Below are positions 34,142 through 44,919 of a stretch of DNA of 64,000 nt, piece after piece. The stretch covers positions 40,052,104 through 40,116,103 of the forward strand of contig CM070725.1 in assembly GCA_036346275.1 (NCBI GenBank), in the 5' to 3' direction. Numbering within the stretch: position 1 is the stretch's first letter; every line of letters begins with the position of its first letter. Under the pieces are notes generated by a model, which did no database searches, was not told the origin of the DNA, and saw only the letters and a program-made list of their open reading frames with translations. The position numbers and the translations under genes were made by a program. This DNA comes from Otatea glauca. Its lineage: Eukaryota > Streptophyta > Magnoliopsida > Poales > Poaceae.

Positions 34142-34838
34142 TTAGGAGCATCGTTGATCACTTAGAATTTTGTCAAGGGTTACTTTACCCTTGAAGCATC
34201 GATCCAAGCTCTTACTTAGCTTGGTTACTTGCTCCTTGAGCTCAACATTCTCAACAAGTAAACTATTGCTATCATGGATAGAAATAGAACTTGAGCTAGA
34301 AGGCATGATAAGCAAGTCATCACATGAAGTTGTCATGCTAGTTTTTAATATATTGCAAGAAGAATCATTTACTCTAGGCATAACATCAATGAGATCACAA
34401 GAAACTCCTAAATCAATTTTGGACTTCGATGGATCCTTGAGGAGTTTTATGAGCTTCCTTTAGCTCCTCGTAAGAGTCTTTGAGAGAAAGAAACTATTTT
34501 CTCAAAGTCTTATACTTTGACTTCTCTTTGCTAAGGTATCCAGTTAAATCTTCAAGCATGTCCATAAGTTCATCATAGGAAGGTTCACCATCGTCATTGG
34601 ATTTTACCTTATCTCCTTTTGCCATAAGACAAAAAGGAGTGACGAACGGTGATGTAGCTTCCTTTATGGTGACTCCGACGAGTCCCTTCTTCTTGGAAGG
34701 GGTGTTATCATCGGATGAGTCAAAATTCAAATACTCTTGTTCGAAATCCCACTCTCTAATATGAGCCTCACCCTTACCAAATAATTTTTTGGTAAATATG
34801 GCCCCGCAAATGCGACCCCTGGCCCGCAAATACGCCAC
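34142..34838 (-). pseudogene. SIRE-type gag middle remnant
   Basis: Two minus-strand frames (34142-34381 and 34494-34838) carry the coiled-coil-like segment (ENVELKEQVTKLSKSLDRCFKGK) and the acidic stretch with GEPSYDELMDMLEDL. The same order and wording occur in the gag at 19635-26470. Similarity stops at about 34795, where an unrelated repeat begins, so the N-terminal capsid part, the primer site and the 5' LTR are gone. Confidence 0.78.
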
Positions 34839-35190
34839 AGGGGCTATATGCCCACAAATATTTTCATTGGGGCTATATACCCGTAAATATTAGCAATAAC
34901 ATTAGCAATGCCCGCAAATAATTCTGAAATTATTTTTTAAGGGGCCCAATTCATGGTCAAAATAATTCTAAAAAATTAATATTGACCTGAACCGCTAATA
35001 ATATTTTTGCAGGACCCATATTTGCGGGCTCATATTTGTGGTAAAAATATAACACAATTGGGCCTGCAGAATATATTTGAGGATCCATATTCTGTGGGTC
35101 ATATTCTGCGAGGGGCAGAATATAACACAATATATTTGAGGAACCAATTACCGTCAATCATTTTTTTTTACGGGCAATATTTTTCACTGT
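34796..35190. repeat. Cluster of GCCCGCAAATA-like motifs
   Basis: Variants of GCCCGCAAATA recur in both orientations: about 34806, 34828, 34849, 34879, 34909, and inverted at 35022-35035. They are interleaved with related phrases (agaatataacacaat; atatttgagga). This has the look of the subterminal region of a DNA transposon, but no terminal inverted repeat or duplication was identified. Confidence 0.5.
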
Positions 35191-35502
35191 CGTAGGTGGC
35201 CATGAAATATTTTTTCAACGGCAATCCAAAACGCATTAAAAAAAGTGCACGTGGTACTGTAGCAATGTTGTGCTACGGTACCATAGCATTTTTTTTTTTG
35301 CTTTTTAAAAAAAATGTTTTGCAACGGTGGGGAGCAGCTGCATTTGCTTGCAGTGCTCTCCGTGCGCTGCACTATGCAAAAAAATTAGCACGGGTTTAAT
35401 TTTGAAAGAAAAGTTCTTTAAGGCTATAACACTGAAAAATTCTGCGAAATGTGCGGGCTACATACATAGTTGTTTACGTTGTAAAGATACTTTAGTTTAT
35501 GG

Positions 35503-35815
35503 CGAGTGCTAGGAATCGAACGTTCGATCTGAAATGTTTTATCGGATGCATCGGTGCAACATTTTGTGATAATGCGTGTAACAATTGTAATCACCGTGTG
35601 CAATATTTTTTTAATCGACATTCGTACTGTTATTCTACGTTTTTGTTGCACACGGTGATTACAATTGTTGCATGCATTATCAAAAAATATTGCACCCGAT
35701 ACGCATCGACATTTATACTGTTATTCTACTTTTTTGTTGCACACGGTAATTACAATTATTACACATATTACGAAAAAATATTGTATTCCATCGAGGGTCC
35801 GATTCCTAGTAGTAC
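35503..35815. mobile_element. Foldback element with internal direct and inverted repeats
   Basis: The ends pair imperfectly: ctaggaatcgaacg (35508-35521) with ggtccgattcctag (35797-35810). Inside, a block around ttgcacacggtgattacaat occurs inverted at 35565-35612 and direct at 35641-35695 and 35738-35790, the last two in a unit of about 95 bp. It has no coding capacity. Open frames at 35499-35906 are by-products of the repeats. Confidence 0.55.
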
Positions 35816-36189
35816 CATTAGTTTATACATACGTAACGTCTCCAAGTCTCAAAGATATCATGGACGTAGCTTAGATGTGATACGAACCTTTGAATTTTTT
35901 TTCTAAGGTTCTCATGACAGGGCCTACCGTAACTGTGCGATTGGCAAGTTGCCTGATTTGTACCAGCTACTGGGGACAAAAGGTTTGCTCATGGTCGGAA
36001 TTTCTCTTTGCTAGTGTCATGACTGATGGATGTTTCAATCATTTCCTTTTCTTTCTTTCTTTGTTTTTGCGTTGCACACTTTCATGGCAGTATAGTAGGC
36101 TCGAATCCATCACTTTTCTAGTTACATGACAAACATTTTTTTCGGCTATAAATTTTTTGAAAATATAATTTCCAAAATAATCTACTGGG

Positions 36190-36475
36190 AGCGGAGCGCT
36201 TACCGAGCATTGCTACCTCGGTAGCATTAATGAACCGATTTATTTAAGCAAAAGTTATTAATTAAGGGATTGATTAATTAAGTTGTTAATTAATTAAAAG
36301 TGAATAATTAATGTCACAATTTCTTGCCGAGCCATGAGACCCCGGTAGGAACTTGCCTCGGTCCTCCAACGCAGTAGGTGACATATGTCACCTGTTGACG
36401 TTTTCATGGTCAGGAAGAAAATTATTTTGTAATTACATTTAGAAGAAAGCTAATTTAAAAAAAATTGTCCGAGTT
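36190..36475 (+). repeat. Dispersed repeat, copy A
   Basis: It shares order and wording with 46909-47165: taattaag-rich start, catgagacc.. ggtag.aacttgcc, aggtgacatatg, and a tail with gaagaaa..ttattttt.taattac. No terminal repeats or coding frames. It is probably a low-copy unclassified repeat or an LTR fragment. Confidence 0.6.
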
Positions 36476-38010
36476 CTAGAAAAGTGATCACTTCAGTAGG
36501 CTCGCGGTACACGAAGTGACCTGAAAAAATCAAAGTTTTTTTGTCCGAGTCCTAAAATCCAGTCATTTTATTTGGTTGGAGTGCAGTTTCACGGTCATGC
36601 TTGAATGGACTTGCATATACTATGTGATGCAAATCCAAGACAGAAGTTCCAACCAAGAAGCAACTCTCTAGCTCTGGAGTCTGGAGAATAAGTGAAAAGA
36701 AGAGAGAAAAGAGGGCGGGGCCAATACCATGAGATCCAAGACCAACCAGAAGACAACGCGTTGATGGCCACAAATCCAATCGAACAGTCCGAGGCAGAGG
36801 CGAGTGAGCTACGTTTTAACATGGGTAGCATCCAATGTAGCCACTGTTATGACGGTACTTTATCAGTTAAAGATTGATCGTCGGATAAAAAAAGTAAGGG
36901 CTCGGTTCTTCCGTATACTGTTTGAAAAACACTGTAGCATATATTGTATCTGGATACTGTGGTTAAGCACTATTTGATGATTCGATCCGTTAGTTGCTTC
37001 GATCCACCAGTATTAACGGCGGTGACTATTTAAGTTGTAGTCACCATGACAACACAAGATCTCTATCCGTTTAACATAGACATAACAGAAGGTCGTAGTA
37101 CGGAAGCATAGCAGAGGACAGGCAGTGCGACAGACAAGATGCAATCATGCAGCTTCACCATAGGTCTGCCTCCCGGTGCACTGCAGCAAGGCCCCATGCT
37201 CCGCGTCTCCTCTGCACATCACCTTGCCGGGTGATGTTTCCTGATCGCCACCGCCACCTGATGGCAATGGGTGTTGTTCCCCCGGTTGCCCAACTCCTTG
37301 ACAGGTTTGTGCAAAGTGCAAACCTGTCAGATCGTAAGAACTTCACGGGAATTTCACAGTAACAGATCAGTTTTCGTAGAGTTCGTGAGTACTCGTAGAA
37401 TGAGTAGCTTAATAAACTACTCCATTTGTTTGTGTTTGCGGAAGAGAACGGTTACTGATCTCCACTTCCTTTCAGAAACAAAATGATACTAGATGATAAC
37501 AGTTGTATGCAGGGTGCAGCAGGATGCATAATTGCTGAACCTTTCCACAGTGATGAGCCATCAAGGGTATATTCGTAACTAGTTCAGACAACTTGAGGGG
37601 GGCAAACCGTGCGTTCTCTCGTCTGCAAGGAAGAATAAATGCGACGCAGCGAAAGCTTTGTCCACTGGTCACTGGTCAGCCCTACACATGCCCAATTAAT
37701 ATCAACAAACAAGCTTAGTAGTAGTATCTTATTAGGCACATCTCAAGTCACAGTTGCTTAATCACCTGGTGGACTAAAATAAGGAGCAGGCCAGTTGACC
37801 ACACTCACCACTCAAGATCATCATAACCTGAGGTCAATCTCCAATTTGTACTATCTTATGACCATCGATCTCTTCGTGCTTAAGAAATGCTTGCAAATGC
37901 AGTAGATAATGTAGCATCAATGTCCATTTTACCGATCACTAGGGACGAAACATAGCTCTGCAAAGGTGAGTTGAGGTTTCATTTCTCAGAGGGAGTGGAG
38001 GACTTAAGTT
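36476..38010. other. Intergenic, no supported gene
   Basis: A short frame from ATG at 37139 (MQSCSFTIGLPPGALQQGP) followed by a GT at 37232 could be a first exon, but no second exon, domain or promoter supports it. The remainder has no repeats or motifs I can name. Confidence 0.3.
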
Positions 38011-38445
38011 CAGGTTTTACTTTTCGTCTAAAACCGTTCGAATTTCGCCAAATTCGCTCGTACCTCTCCGGTTCGGAAAAAGATTTCGTTTGGTCTACCG
38101 CTCAAGTTCAAATTCAAATTTAAAAAAATCGGAAAATTTGAAAAAAAATTATCTAAAAATTCCCTAAAATTATTGTTAATAGCTTTATGACCTCTAGCGT
38201 GAATATTTTTTTAAAAAAACGAAGTTTGGAATTTTACAATATTTTTTGCAATTTATCTCTTTTTTTCCAATTTTTTCAATATGTCGCCGATTTTCCAAGA
38301 AAACCATGATTTTTTCATTCGAATTTCGCTCCGCTAATTGACCAGATTTCAAATTTGTTTGACTTTCGAAACCATTCGGTTTTTCGCGAATTTCGGTACC
38401 GTCCGCTCGTCGAAAAACGAGGTCAAAACGGTATTATTAACCCTG
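38011..38445. mobile_element. hAT-like non-autonomous element
   Basis: It starts CAGGTTTTACTTTTCG and, read in reverse, the right end starts CAGGGTTAATAATACCG. The flanks cttaagtt (38003-38010) and cttgaggt (38446-38453) agree at six of eight positions, matching an old 8-bp duplication. The interior is AT-rich with many Phe/Lys-type homopolymer tracts and no ORF. Confidence 0.55.
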
Positions 38446-39193
38446 CTTGAGGTTTCTCATTCAAGCCTGCAAATATATCCCTCCGTACAATGTTAAATGG
38501 AGCAAATTTTTGTTCTTTTGTAAATGATGTGGAAGCACTTCCGGTGCAAATGTACTGATATTATTTGCATGTGAAGGCACTAAATATTTGTATGTACACA
38601 TTTTAGCATACCAAAATTTGTTCTTCTAAATGACATGGATTACTCTGTATTTAGAACATGTATTATTTGACATTGGTTTCTACATACCAGCCCGTTTGGA
38701 ACGCAAAAATCTTATAAAAATTTTATAAAATAATTATAGAAAACAATTCAATTCGCACAAAAACAACAACAAAAAAAATCCAGCTTTCCAAATGGGACCA
38801 ACCAGAAGCATAATTTGGAAATATCATTTCTTGGGACTCAGAACACCATAATTTCGCAAATCTGCGCTGTAGTACGCACGGGAGCAACGAAAGCAATTGC
38901 GCTTCGTAAATCGTAAATATAGTAAAACTCAGTCCTTCCCAGCGGCCAAAAAAATGAAACCAACCTCTTCACTACACGCATAACCAAACTGTCAAGCCCT
39001 TAATACCAAACAGGATTAACTGCTTAACACTCCGTCTTCTTAACATAAAGATAGAACAAAGTAACGTTAACTCTATCGCACCATTTTCCATTTCCAGCAT
39101 CCCAGCCGTCCACGTAACGGCAACGAACGTCCTCGGGGAAACCCCAAAAAATATCGCAGGAACCAACCAAAGAAGCCGCGAAACGGCGCGTAT
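38446..39193. other. Intergenic and 3' UTR side of the HD-Zip gene
   Basis: A small element may lie at 38692-38801 (ends CCCGTTTGGAA and TTCCAAATGGG, about 110 bp) but no duplication fits. Bases about 38950-39193 probably include the 3' UTR of the minus-strand HD-Zip gene. No clear AATAAA-type signal can be singled out. Confidence 0.4.
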
Positions 39194-40487
39194 TTACAGA
39201 CAGTTGCTCGCCGGCGCCGGCGCCGGCGGCCGCGGCTGTGGCTGGGCGGCCGGCGGGAAGCTGCGAGACGCCGCGAACAGCGCGGCGAAGGACGACGGCC
39301 GGTGCTCGGGCACGGCGACGGCGGTGTTGCTAGCTGTGGCTGGTGCGGCAACGGGGGCCGAGGTGGAGGCGGCGGCGGGGTTGGAGGCGACGCGCTCGCA
39401 GGAGGGACACATGGAGAGGGTGGTGGCCGGGAGGTGCATGTAGAAAGGGTGCGCTGTCTTGAGTGCACGCAGCTCGGCGAGCTCCTTGTGCAGCCGCCGG
39501 TTCTCCTCCGTGAGCGTCTCGCAGCAGCGCTTGAGGTACTCGCAGTCCACCTCCGTCTGCTTAAGCTTCGTCCTGTGCGCGTCGACGGAGAAGGAAAGGT
39601 TAGCGTTGTACGTGGAGAGGATTTTAGACAAGGATTAGGAGACGAAGATTTCTATGCATGAACCTGGCTCTGCGGTTCTGGAACCAGACTTCCACTTGGC
39701 GCGGCCGGAGGTTGAGCTGCTTCGCCAGCGCCACCTTCTGCTTCTGCTCGCCGCCGGTGAGACGAAGCATGAACGTCGAGTCAGTGTACTGAGTACTGAA
39801 ATGAGGGTTGATTTTTCATGGATATATGCTTACGGGGTTAAGGGTGCTGTGCTCCTTGAAGCTCTCCTCAAGGAACGCGGACTGCTCCTTGGAGAGGCGC
39901 AGCTTCTTGCGCGCGGACGCGCCCTCGTCGTCGTCGCTGGCGCGGGAGGACGACCGCTCGCCGCCGGCCTGCGCGGCTGCCTCGGCGGGGTCCCGGCGTC
40001 CGCGCGCAGTGAGCTCCAACGGGAAGGAGCCGGCGCTGTCGTTGGGCGACGACGACAAGGCTGCCGCTGCTGGGTCACCCTGCCCATCCTCCTCCTCTTC
40101 CATCCCCGCCGCCACCGACGGCGCCCGGTTCACGTCGAACCCCCGCGCAGACGCCTCCGAACGCCCTGCCAAGAACCAAGAACGGCCCCCACCGTCACGA
40201 CACCATTTCGCAAGCAAAGCAAGAGCAGCTAAAGTAAACAAACAAGAACCCCACTCACCGCTCTCGGAAGGCCACCGGAGCCCCAGGTTCGACACGAGGC
40301 TAAGCCGCACGGACGGCTCCGGCGAGGCCGTGGCCGCCCACCTCCTCGCTCCCACCGTCACCTCCCTCCTCCCCCTCTCCCCCTCCTCTCCCCTCCACGC
40401 CCCGACCCCGACCCCAAGCCCAAGCACCAGCTCCGGCCTCCCCGCATCCGCCATGGCCGCCTCCCCCAGGCTCAGCCCCAGCTCCAT
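39194..40487 (-). CDS. HOX27: HD-Zip class II homeodomain-leucine zipper transcription factor
   Basis: Four exons on the minus strand: 40487-40259, 40165-39834, 39743-39664, 39572-39194, total 1020 bp, 339 residues. All three introns (93, 90 and 91 bp) are GT-AG and keep the frame. The protein binds DNA as a dimer at pseudopalindromic CAATNATTG sites in the nucleus, and class II members are mostly repressors in auxin and shade responses. Visible: EAR-type LGLSL at residues 3-7 in an HD-ZIP_N region, homeodomain about 160-220 ([32 protein letters not shown]), zipper leucines at 227, 234, 241, 248, and the class II redox motif CPSCE at 269-273. The Ala/Pro-rich tail ends ASNCL. The ATG at 40485-40487 is chosen because MELGLSL is the family start; a longer frame upstream is leader. 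From memory it is closest to rice HOX27, with HOX11 as the alternative. Confidence 0.93.
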
Positions 40488-40552
40488 CACACCGACCAGA
40501 ACCAACAAAACCACAACCAAAATTGCAAACACCAACACGCGAGACTAACGAT

Positions 40553-40560
40553 GATTTATA
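40553..40560 (-). promoter_or_regulatory. TATA box of the HD-Zip gene
   Basis: The minus strand reads TATAAATC, 66 to 73 bases before the start codon. This implies a short 5' UTR of roughly 30-40 bases (transcription start near 40525). Confidence 0.7.
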
Positions 40561-40650
40561 GCAGCGCGGTTATGGAGACTAGCTAAGCTAGCTAAGCCCG
40601 GACAGGAAGAGGACTCGGGCTTTGACCACGAGACAGCGGTTTGACGAGCG

Positions 40651-40656
40651 CACGTG
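40651..40656. promoter_or_regulatory. G-box CACGTG upstream of the HD-Zip gene
   Basis: The palindromic CACGTG lies about 95 bases upstream of the TATA box. G-boxes bind bHLH (including PIF) and bZIP factors. PIF control would suit a class II HD-Zip gene, but this is inference from a six-base match. Confidence 0.4.
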
Positions 40657-40660
40657 AGTG

Positions 40661-41589
40661 ACCCGGCAAAAGGGAGCAGGCAGGGTAGATCGAATCATAA
40701 GGGCAGGATTATAAAAAAAACCGGCGAGGCATGGGAGGTTTGGAGAAGTTTTTTACTTTTGCAGGGCCCTTGTCAACTTTATTTTATATATAGAAATAGC
40801 CTCTAGGTGAGGAATTTTTTATTTTTTGTTCACATCGCAGCGTAGAAGACCCACTACTAACGTATGTCACAATAGGTTGACCGATCGCGGCATACGATAA
40901 GACCAGTGTTATTATCGAGCTCTCGCAACTCAGAAGAAGGTACCGAGCTCGAGGCGTGCTCGGAAGGATGTCATTCCTACCGCACTGTCTGTTGCGGCGT
41001 CCTAGCTCTTCTTGTGTTGCCACGCTTTCCTCCTCGCCCGTCTAACCCGCCGCAGCGTCTCCGGGTGTAGCAAGGAAAAGTTGTTACCTGGCACGTCGTC
41101 CAAGGTCATAAAAAAGCTATTTTTGTAATTTCAAACAAAAGAAGATCATATTTACCAAAAAAAATAAAGCCTTGGGACATAGAAAATGGATTACTCGGCG
41201 GATTCTTGGCGTTAAACAAAAAAAAAAGGAAGAAGAGGCATGGCATGGCAGGAAGTGCAGTGCGGTGCAGTGGTGCAGCATGGGCCAGGGCCGGGATAGG
41301 GGGTGCTAATAATTATGTTAATCATCACCGAGGGCTACGTATCTTTCCCGTTTCGTGAGTAGCGCCCACGCTCTTTATCAGAAAGCTGGGGATGCAGCTG
41401 CTGGCCTGCTGCTCTCTGCTCGCAGCTTGCTTGCTGATCGGTGTGCGCTCGATCATCGAAGATGTGCGTTTTTCTTGGGGAGCGTACAGTTTTTTTTTGG
41501 TCTCAGGTGTTGGGACGAAGATGGGATGGAGAAATTCATTTCACTGGAAGCATCAGAACTAGGGAAGAATATTTTCTCCTGGAATACAG
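40661..41589. other. Upstream region of the HD-Zip gene, no other gene
   Basis: Mixed-composition DNA with homopolymer A and T tracts (41145-41230), some tandem ggcatggcat, and no terminal repeats. The frames at 40784-41023 and 41355-41597 show no domain. It probably holds distal promoter sequence. Confidence 0.4.
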
Positions 41590-41812
41590 AACAATAAGAT
41601 ATTAAAGATGATTAATTTAGTCTTAATTATTATCTTTAAACATTATATTTCAATACATGTATATAAAAAATATCAAATAAAACTGAATATTTATTAGGGT
41701 TATAAAGATAATAGCATATTAATTTTATATTAAAGTATAAAATACATCCTATATTTAGGAATAAGATCATTCAAAAAATAGCTTTTTTTACAATTGAACG
41801 GAGGGAGAACTG
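41590..41812. mobile_element. Stowaway-type MITE remnant
   Basis: The right end aacggagggagaa is the inverse of a Stowaway start, and the interior (taggaataagatcattcaaa) matches that of the intact copy at 43414. The left terminal repeat is not recognisable. Confidence 0.55.
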
Positions 41813-43411
41813 CCGAGGAATGAGATGCATGCTTAAGGCCTTCCATTGCATTCGACTAACTAGTTATCATCCATGTACCCCCACGGGCCCAAAAACACAA
41901 AACGATCATGCGATTTGGCAAAAAGAGTCGATGTGCCATTTACATGAACCTTATACGTACGTGACAGTCTCAAACTGGACGTTACTTTTCAATTTATACC
42001 TTTTTCACAATTACTAAGCTAATTTCCCATCTTTTTAAGTTAAAAGATCTTCTACAATTTCAAGTGGGATTGGATCAACTCTAACCTGTTCTAATTTTCA
42101 TAACTTCTTAGTTCGATTTTTATATATTTGGCCACAAATATGTTAATGTATAATTTTGTAGTTTTTTTAAGAGTAAAAAATGTACTGATTAATTTAATGC
42201 CGAATCTTGATAGATTTAGATAATAAATTTGAATTTTTATTGAGATAGATTTAGCTCGTAATTAAATTTGAATTTTTATATATATTCAAATTTAATTAGT
42301 TGATATTTTCATTTGTTATATGGATTAATTTAATGCCGAAAATTGATTTAATATGAATTAATAATTCTGAAATATATATGTTTTGACTTTGAATTTAAAT
42401 ACTCCAGATTTTATTTTTTTCACACCTTACTTGTTCCACCCGAATTGTCACGTATCCTCAATTTGGCAAATCAAGTACGAAATTCTACATTGATTTTTAT
42501 CATTGCAATGCTACATTTGTCCATGTATTTTGCTTTGAGCTACCGGCCAGTCGCACACGGCACGATTATACTTTTGCTACAATATATTGGCAGTCAGATT
42601 CTTTAACCCTATGTTCCACAAGCTTTGATTGGCGTCCATGTGAATGACTGCATAGAAATGGCAGGAGAAGTTATGACGGAGGCAAGACAAAGAAAAACGA
42701 AAAGGAATAGCTGTACCGTGTGCGATTTGATTACTTTCTAGAGTTAGATCGTGGGGTAGTTGGACACATGTATATACACGAGAGGATGGCTTTACATGCG
42801 TAGAAACATTGGCCGGAGGAACCAAGGCACGTAAGGTGACTTTGACATGCTTAGATGCTAATTTACTCTCCTCCGATTAACGTTGAACTTTTGTTTTGTT
42901 TTTTTATCTATGATTAACATATAAAGCTCCTGGAGGAGCCTTTAAGTACATATATAAATAGATATAGATTTATAGATGTAGTATGATGCTGTCTTGTAGC
43001 TTCGTTGTTCACTCGTCCTTTTCTGTATCTGATGTGAAGAAAAGCTTCCATGTTTACTTGGATCACTTGGACTGTAGTATGTAGACTGGAGATATAAGTA
43101 GTTTGCGAACGAATATATCAACGACTCTCAGAGACTCGACAGGTACTAGTTGCTACCGGGTTCAAGTCTTGTGCAGCTCGAATTTTAGTGCTTATTTATC
43201 CTTTATTAAATTAATTGACACCTAATTCCTCATAGAGTCCTTGAAGGAGTTTCCTTAAGGAATTCCAGCTTACTACCCTTGGGGTTGGTTCGGGGTCAAT
43301 GATAACAACAAAAAAAATTATCAAAATGACAACGAGAATCTTAGCACGGAGAATTGGCTTTCTAGTTTCCTACACTTTATAATTTCCTATTATCTACTCT
43401 GTACTCTATAA
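41813..43411. other. AT-rich intergenic DNA
   Basis: No supported gene. A phrase gattaatttaatgccgaa occurs twice (42189 and 42324), suggesting a small local duplication. The rest is featureless to the eye. Confidence 0.4.
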
Positions 43412-43413
43412 TA

Positions 43414-43697
43414 CTCCCTCCGTTCAGAAATATAAGGCGTATTTTGACTTTGTACAAGGAATAAGGTTGGGGTGAAGTTGAGAAAGATATGAATGAAAAT
43501 GACTTAGATACCGCTATTTAATTGTCTTGGAAAATAAGAGATAATATTTTAGTACCGTGGTAATGAATAAATGCATGTAGTTGAAAGAGAATAGATAGGG
43601 ATATGGTAGGAAAAATCTCATTAAATCTACATACAAGTCTTATATTTTTAAATAAGATCATTCAAACTATAAGGTTTATATTTCTGAACGGCGAGAG
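43414..43697. mobile_element. Stowaway MITE (Tc1/Mariner), intact ends
   Basis: It starts CTCCCTCCGTTCAGAAATA and ends, in reverse, CTC[T]CGCCGTTCAGAAATATA, giving terminal inverted repeats of over 20 bp with few differences. It is flanked by TA on both sides (43412-43413, 43698-43699), the Stowaway target. It is 284 bp with no coding capacity. Confidence 0.88.
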
Positions 43698-43699
43698 TA

Positions 43700-44919
43700 T
43701 ATAAAGTAGGTTATTAGATCCTGTTTCCCTCATAAAATTACTAAGCACGGCAGGGGACCGAACATGGCATGGGACGCACTATATGTATGTTAGGAATCAC
43801 ATAGAACTACTAGTTCTATAGAGAAACTATAGGAAAGCCTTCTTCCTAGATGGAATGATGAAGACCCTTGTTTGGATTAGGGCATGACATGATATCTCAC
43901 CTTCAGGCACGCAAATAATTCCAACAGTACATGTCCTAGCAAGCCTAAATCCAGGCTTAAATAAGCAAGCAAGATAGCTAGAGCAGGGGAATTCTTTCGG
44001 ACGGATGCATGCAGGCACTGCACACGCGCATGATTATGGCCATCAATTCCTCATCCGACGCCATCATCACCTATGGCATGTGTCTACCTGCGTGATATTA
44101 AGCAATCCTGTTGATGTGTACAATGGGGACAAACCGATGGGTTGTTCACTCGCTTCAATCATGGAGCATGACGGTGTTGTTTGCATATGGCCGTGCTACT
44201 ACTTCAGCTCTGGCCTGTGGCCAAACATGGCTTGTTAGTTGTTACTATGATGGCTGGCTTGTGGTTGGATGGGTGGTAATTATATGCGATGGATCACTTG
44301 CCCCATGCGCGTACAAAGGGTGCCTATTATAATACAACTATATCCTTGTTTGTACAATAGTAGTAATACCTTGCCCAGTTGTTCCTTTCGTGGCAAAAGC
44401 GACTCTTCGGTTCAAGTGGAAAGTAGTGGTCACATACCATCCATCATTTTATCTCATTGAAAATGACCGTGCACCTGATTTCACTAAAGAAAATACAGTA
44501 AAACAGCAATCTTCGTTGAAACAGTGTTCCAACTGGAGTAAGGTTAAACAGGACTGCTGCCAAATCAATGTGCCAATACAGAGAATATACTGGTACCAAG
44601 TAGTACATGCCTTGCTAATACTAGCTATTACTAGTGTAGTATAGTACTATAGTGTCAGATAGGCGGCCGACACGGCCACACCAGTACGTTCCCACGCGGC
44701 CACGCCCCTTGCCACCACCGCCGCCGCTACGTGACGAGATCACGCGCCGTGCCGCAGGCAGCGCGGTTAACTTGCCCCGGCCGCGCGCCCAGGACTGGAG
44801 CGGTCGGCACGGGATTTATTGAGCGTTTTCGAGGGCGCCGATACGTGCGCGGGGCCCGTGAGCACACCACCGCGGACAGACGGGTTGGCGCTGTGACGTC
44901 TGGTCTGCGCTGGAAATCG
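43700..44919. other. Intergenic, GC-rich toward its end
   Basis: No supported gene. Bases 44650-44890 are GC-rich with many CpG (cgccgccgctacgtgacg) and could be a promoter-like island or an edge of the inverted-repeat unit that follows. No downstream coding exon was found. Confidence 0.35.

Larger units (their letters stand above)
6808..34795 (-). mobile_element. Old SIRE/Maximus-type copia element, host of the nest
   Basis: Its surviving parts, left to right, are: a diverged LTR (6808-7583 and 10904-11685), a polypurine tract (about 11688-11700), a 3' ORF (11701-12996, continued at 29733-29990), decayed RNase H, RT, integrase, protease and gag (30950-34795). Everything is read on the minus strand. 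The right-hand (5') LTR and primer site are absent; sequence changes abruptly at about 34795 inside gag. A solo LTR and a 16.7 kb related element account for the gaps. The lineage call rests on LTR starts (GACTAGAGGGGGTG), polyprotein motifs and a third ORF after pol. Confidence 0.75.

Noticed and set aside
35499..35906. 135-codon plus-strand frame
   Set aside because: It follows the internal duplications of the foldback element and encodes low-complexity sequence without a domain.
39073..39468. Pro/Ser-rich minus-strand frame and several plus-strand frames over the HD-Zip gene
   Set aside because: They are other-frame or antisense shadows of GC-rich HD-Zip exons.
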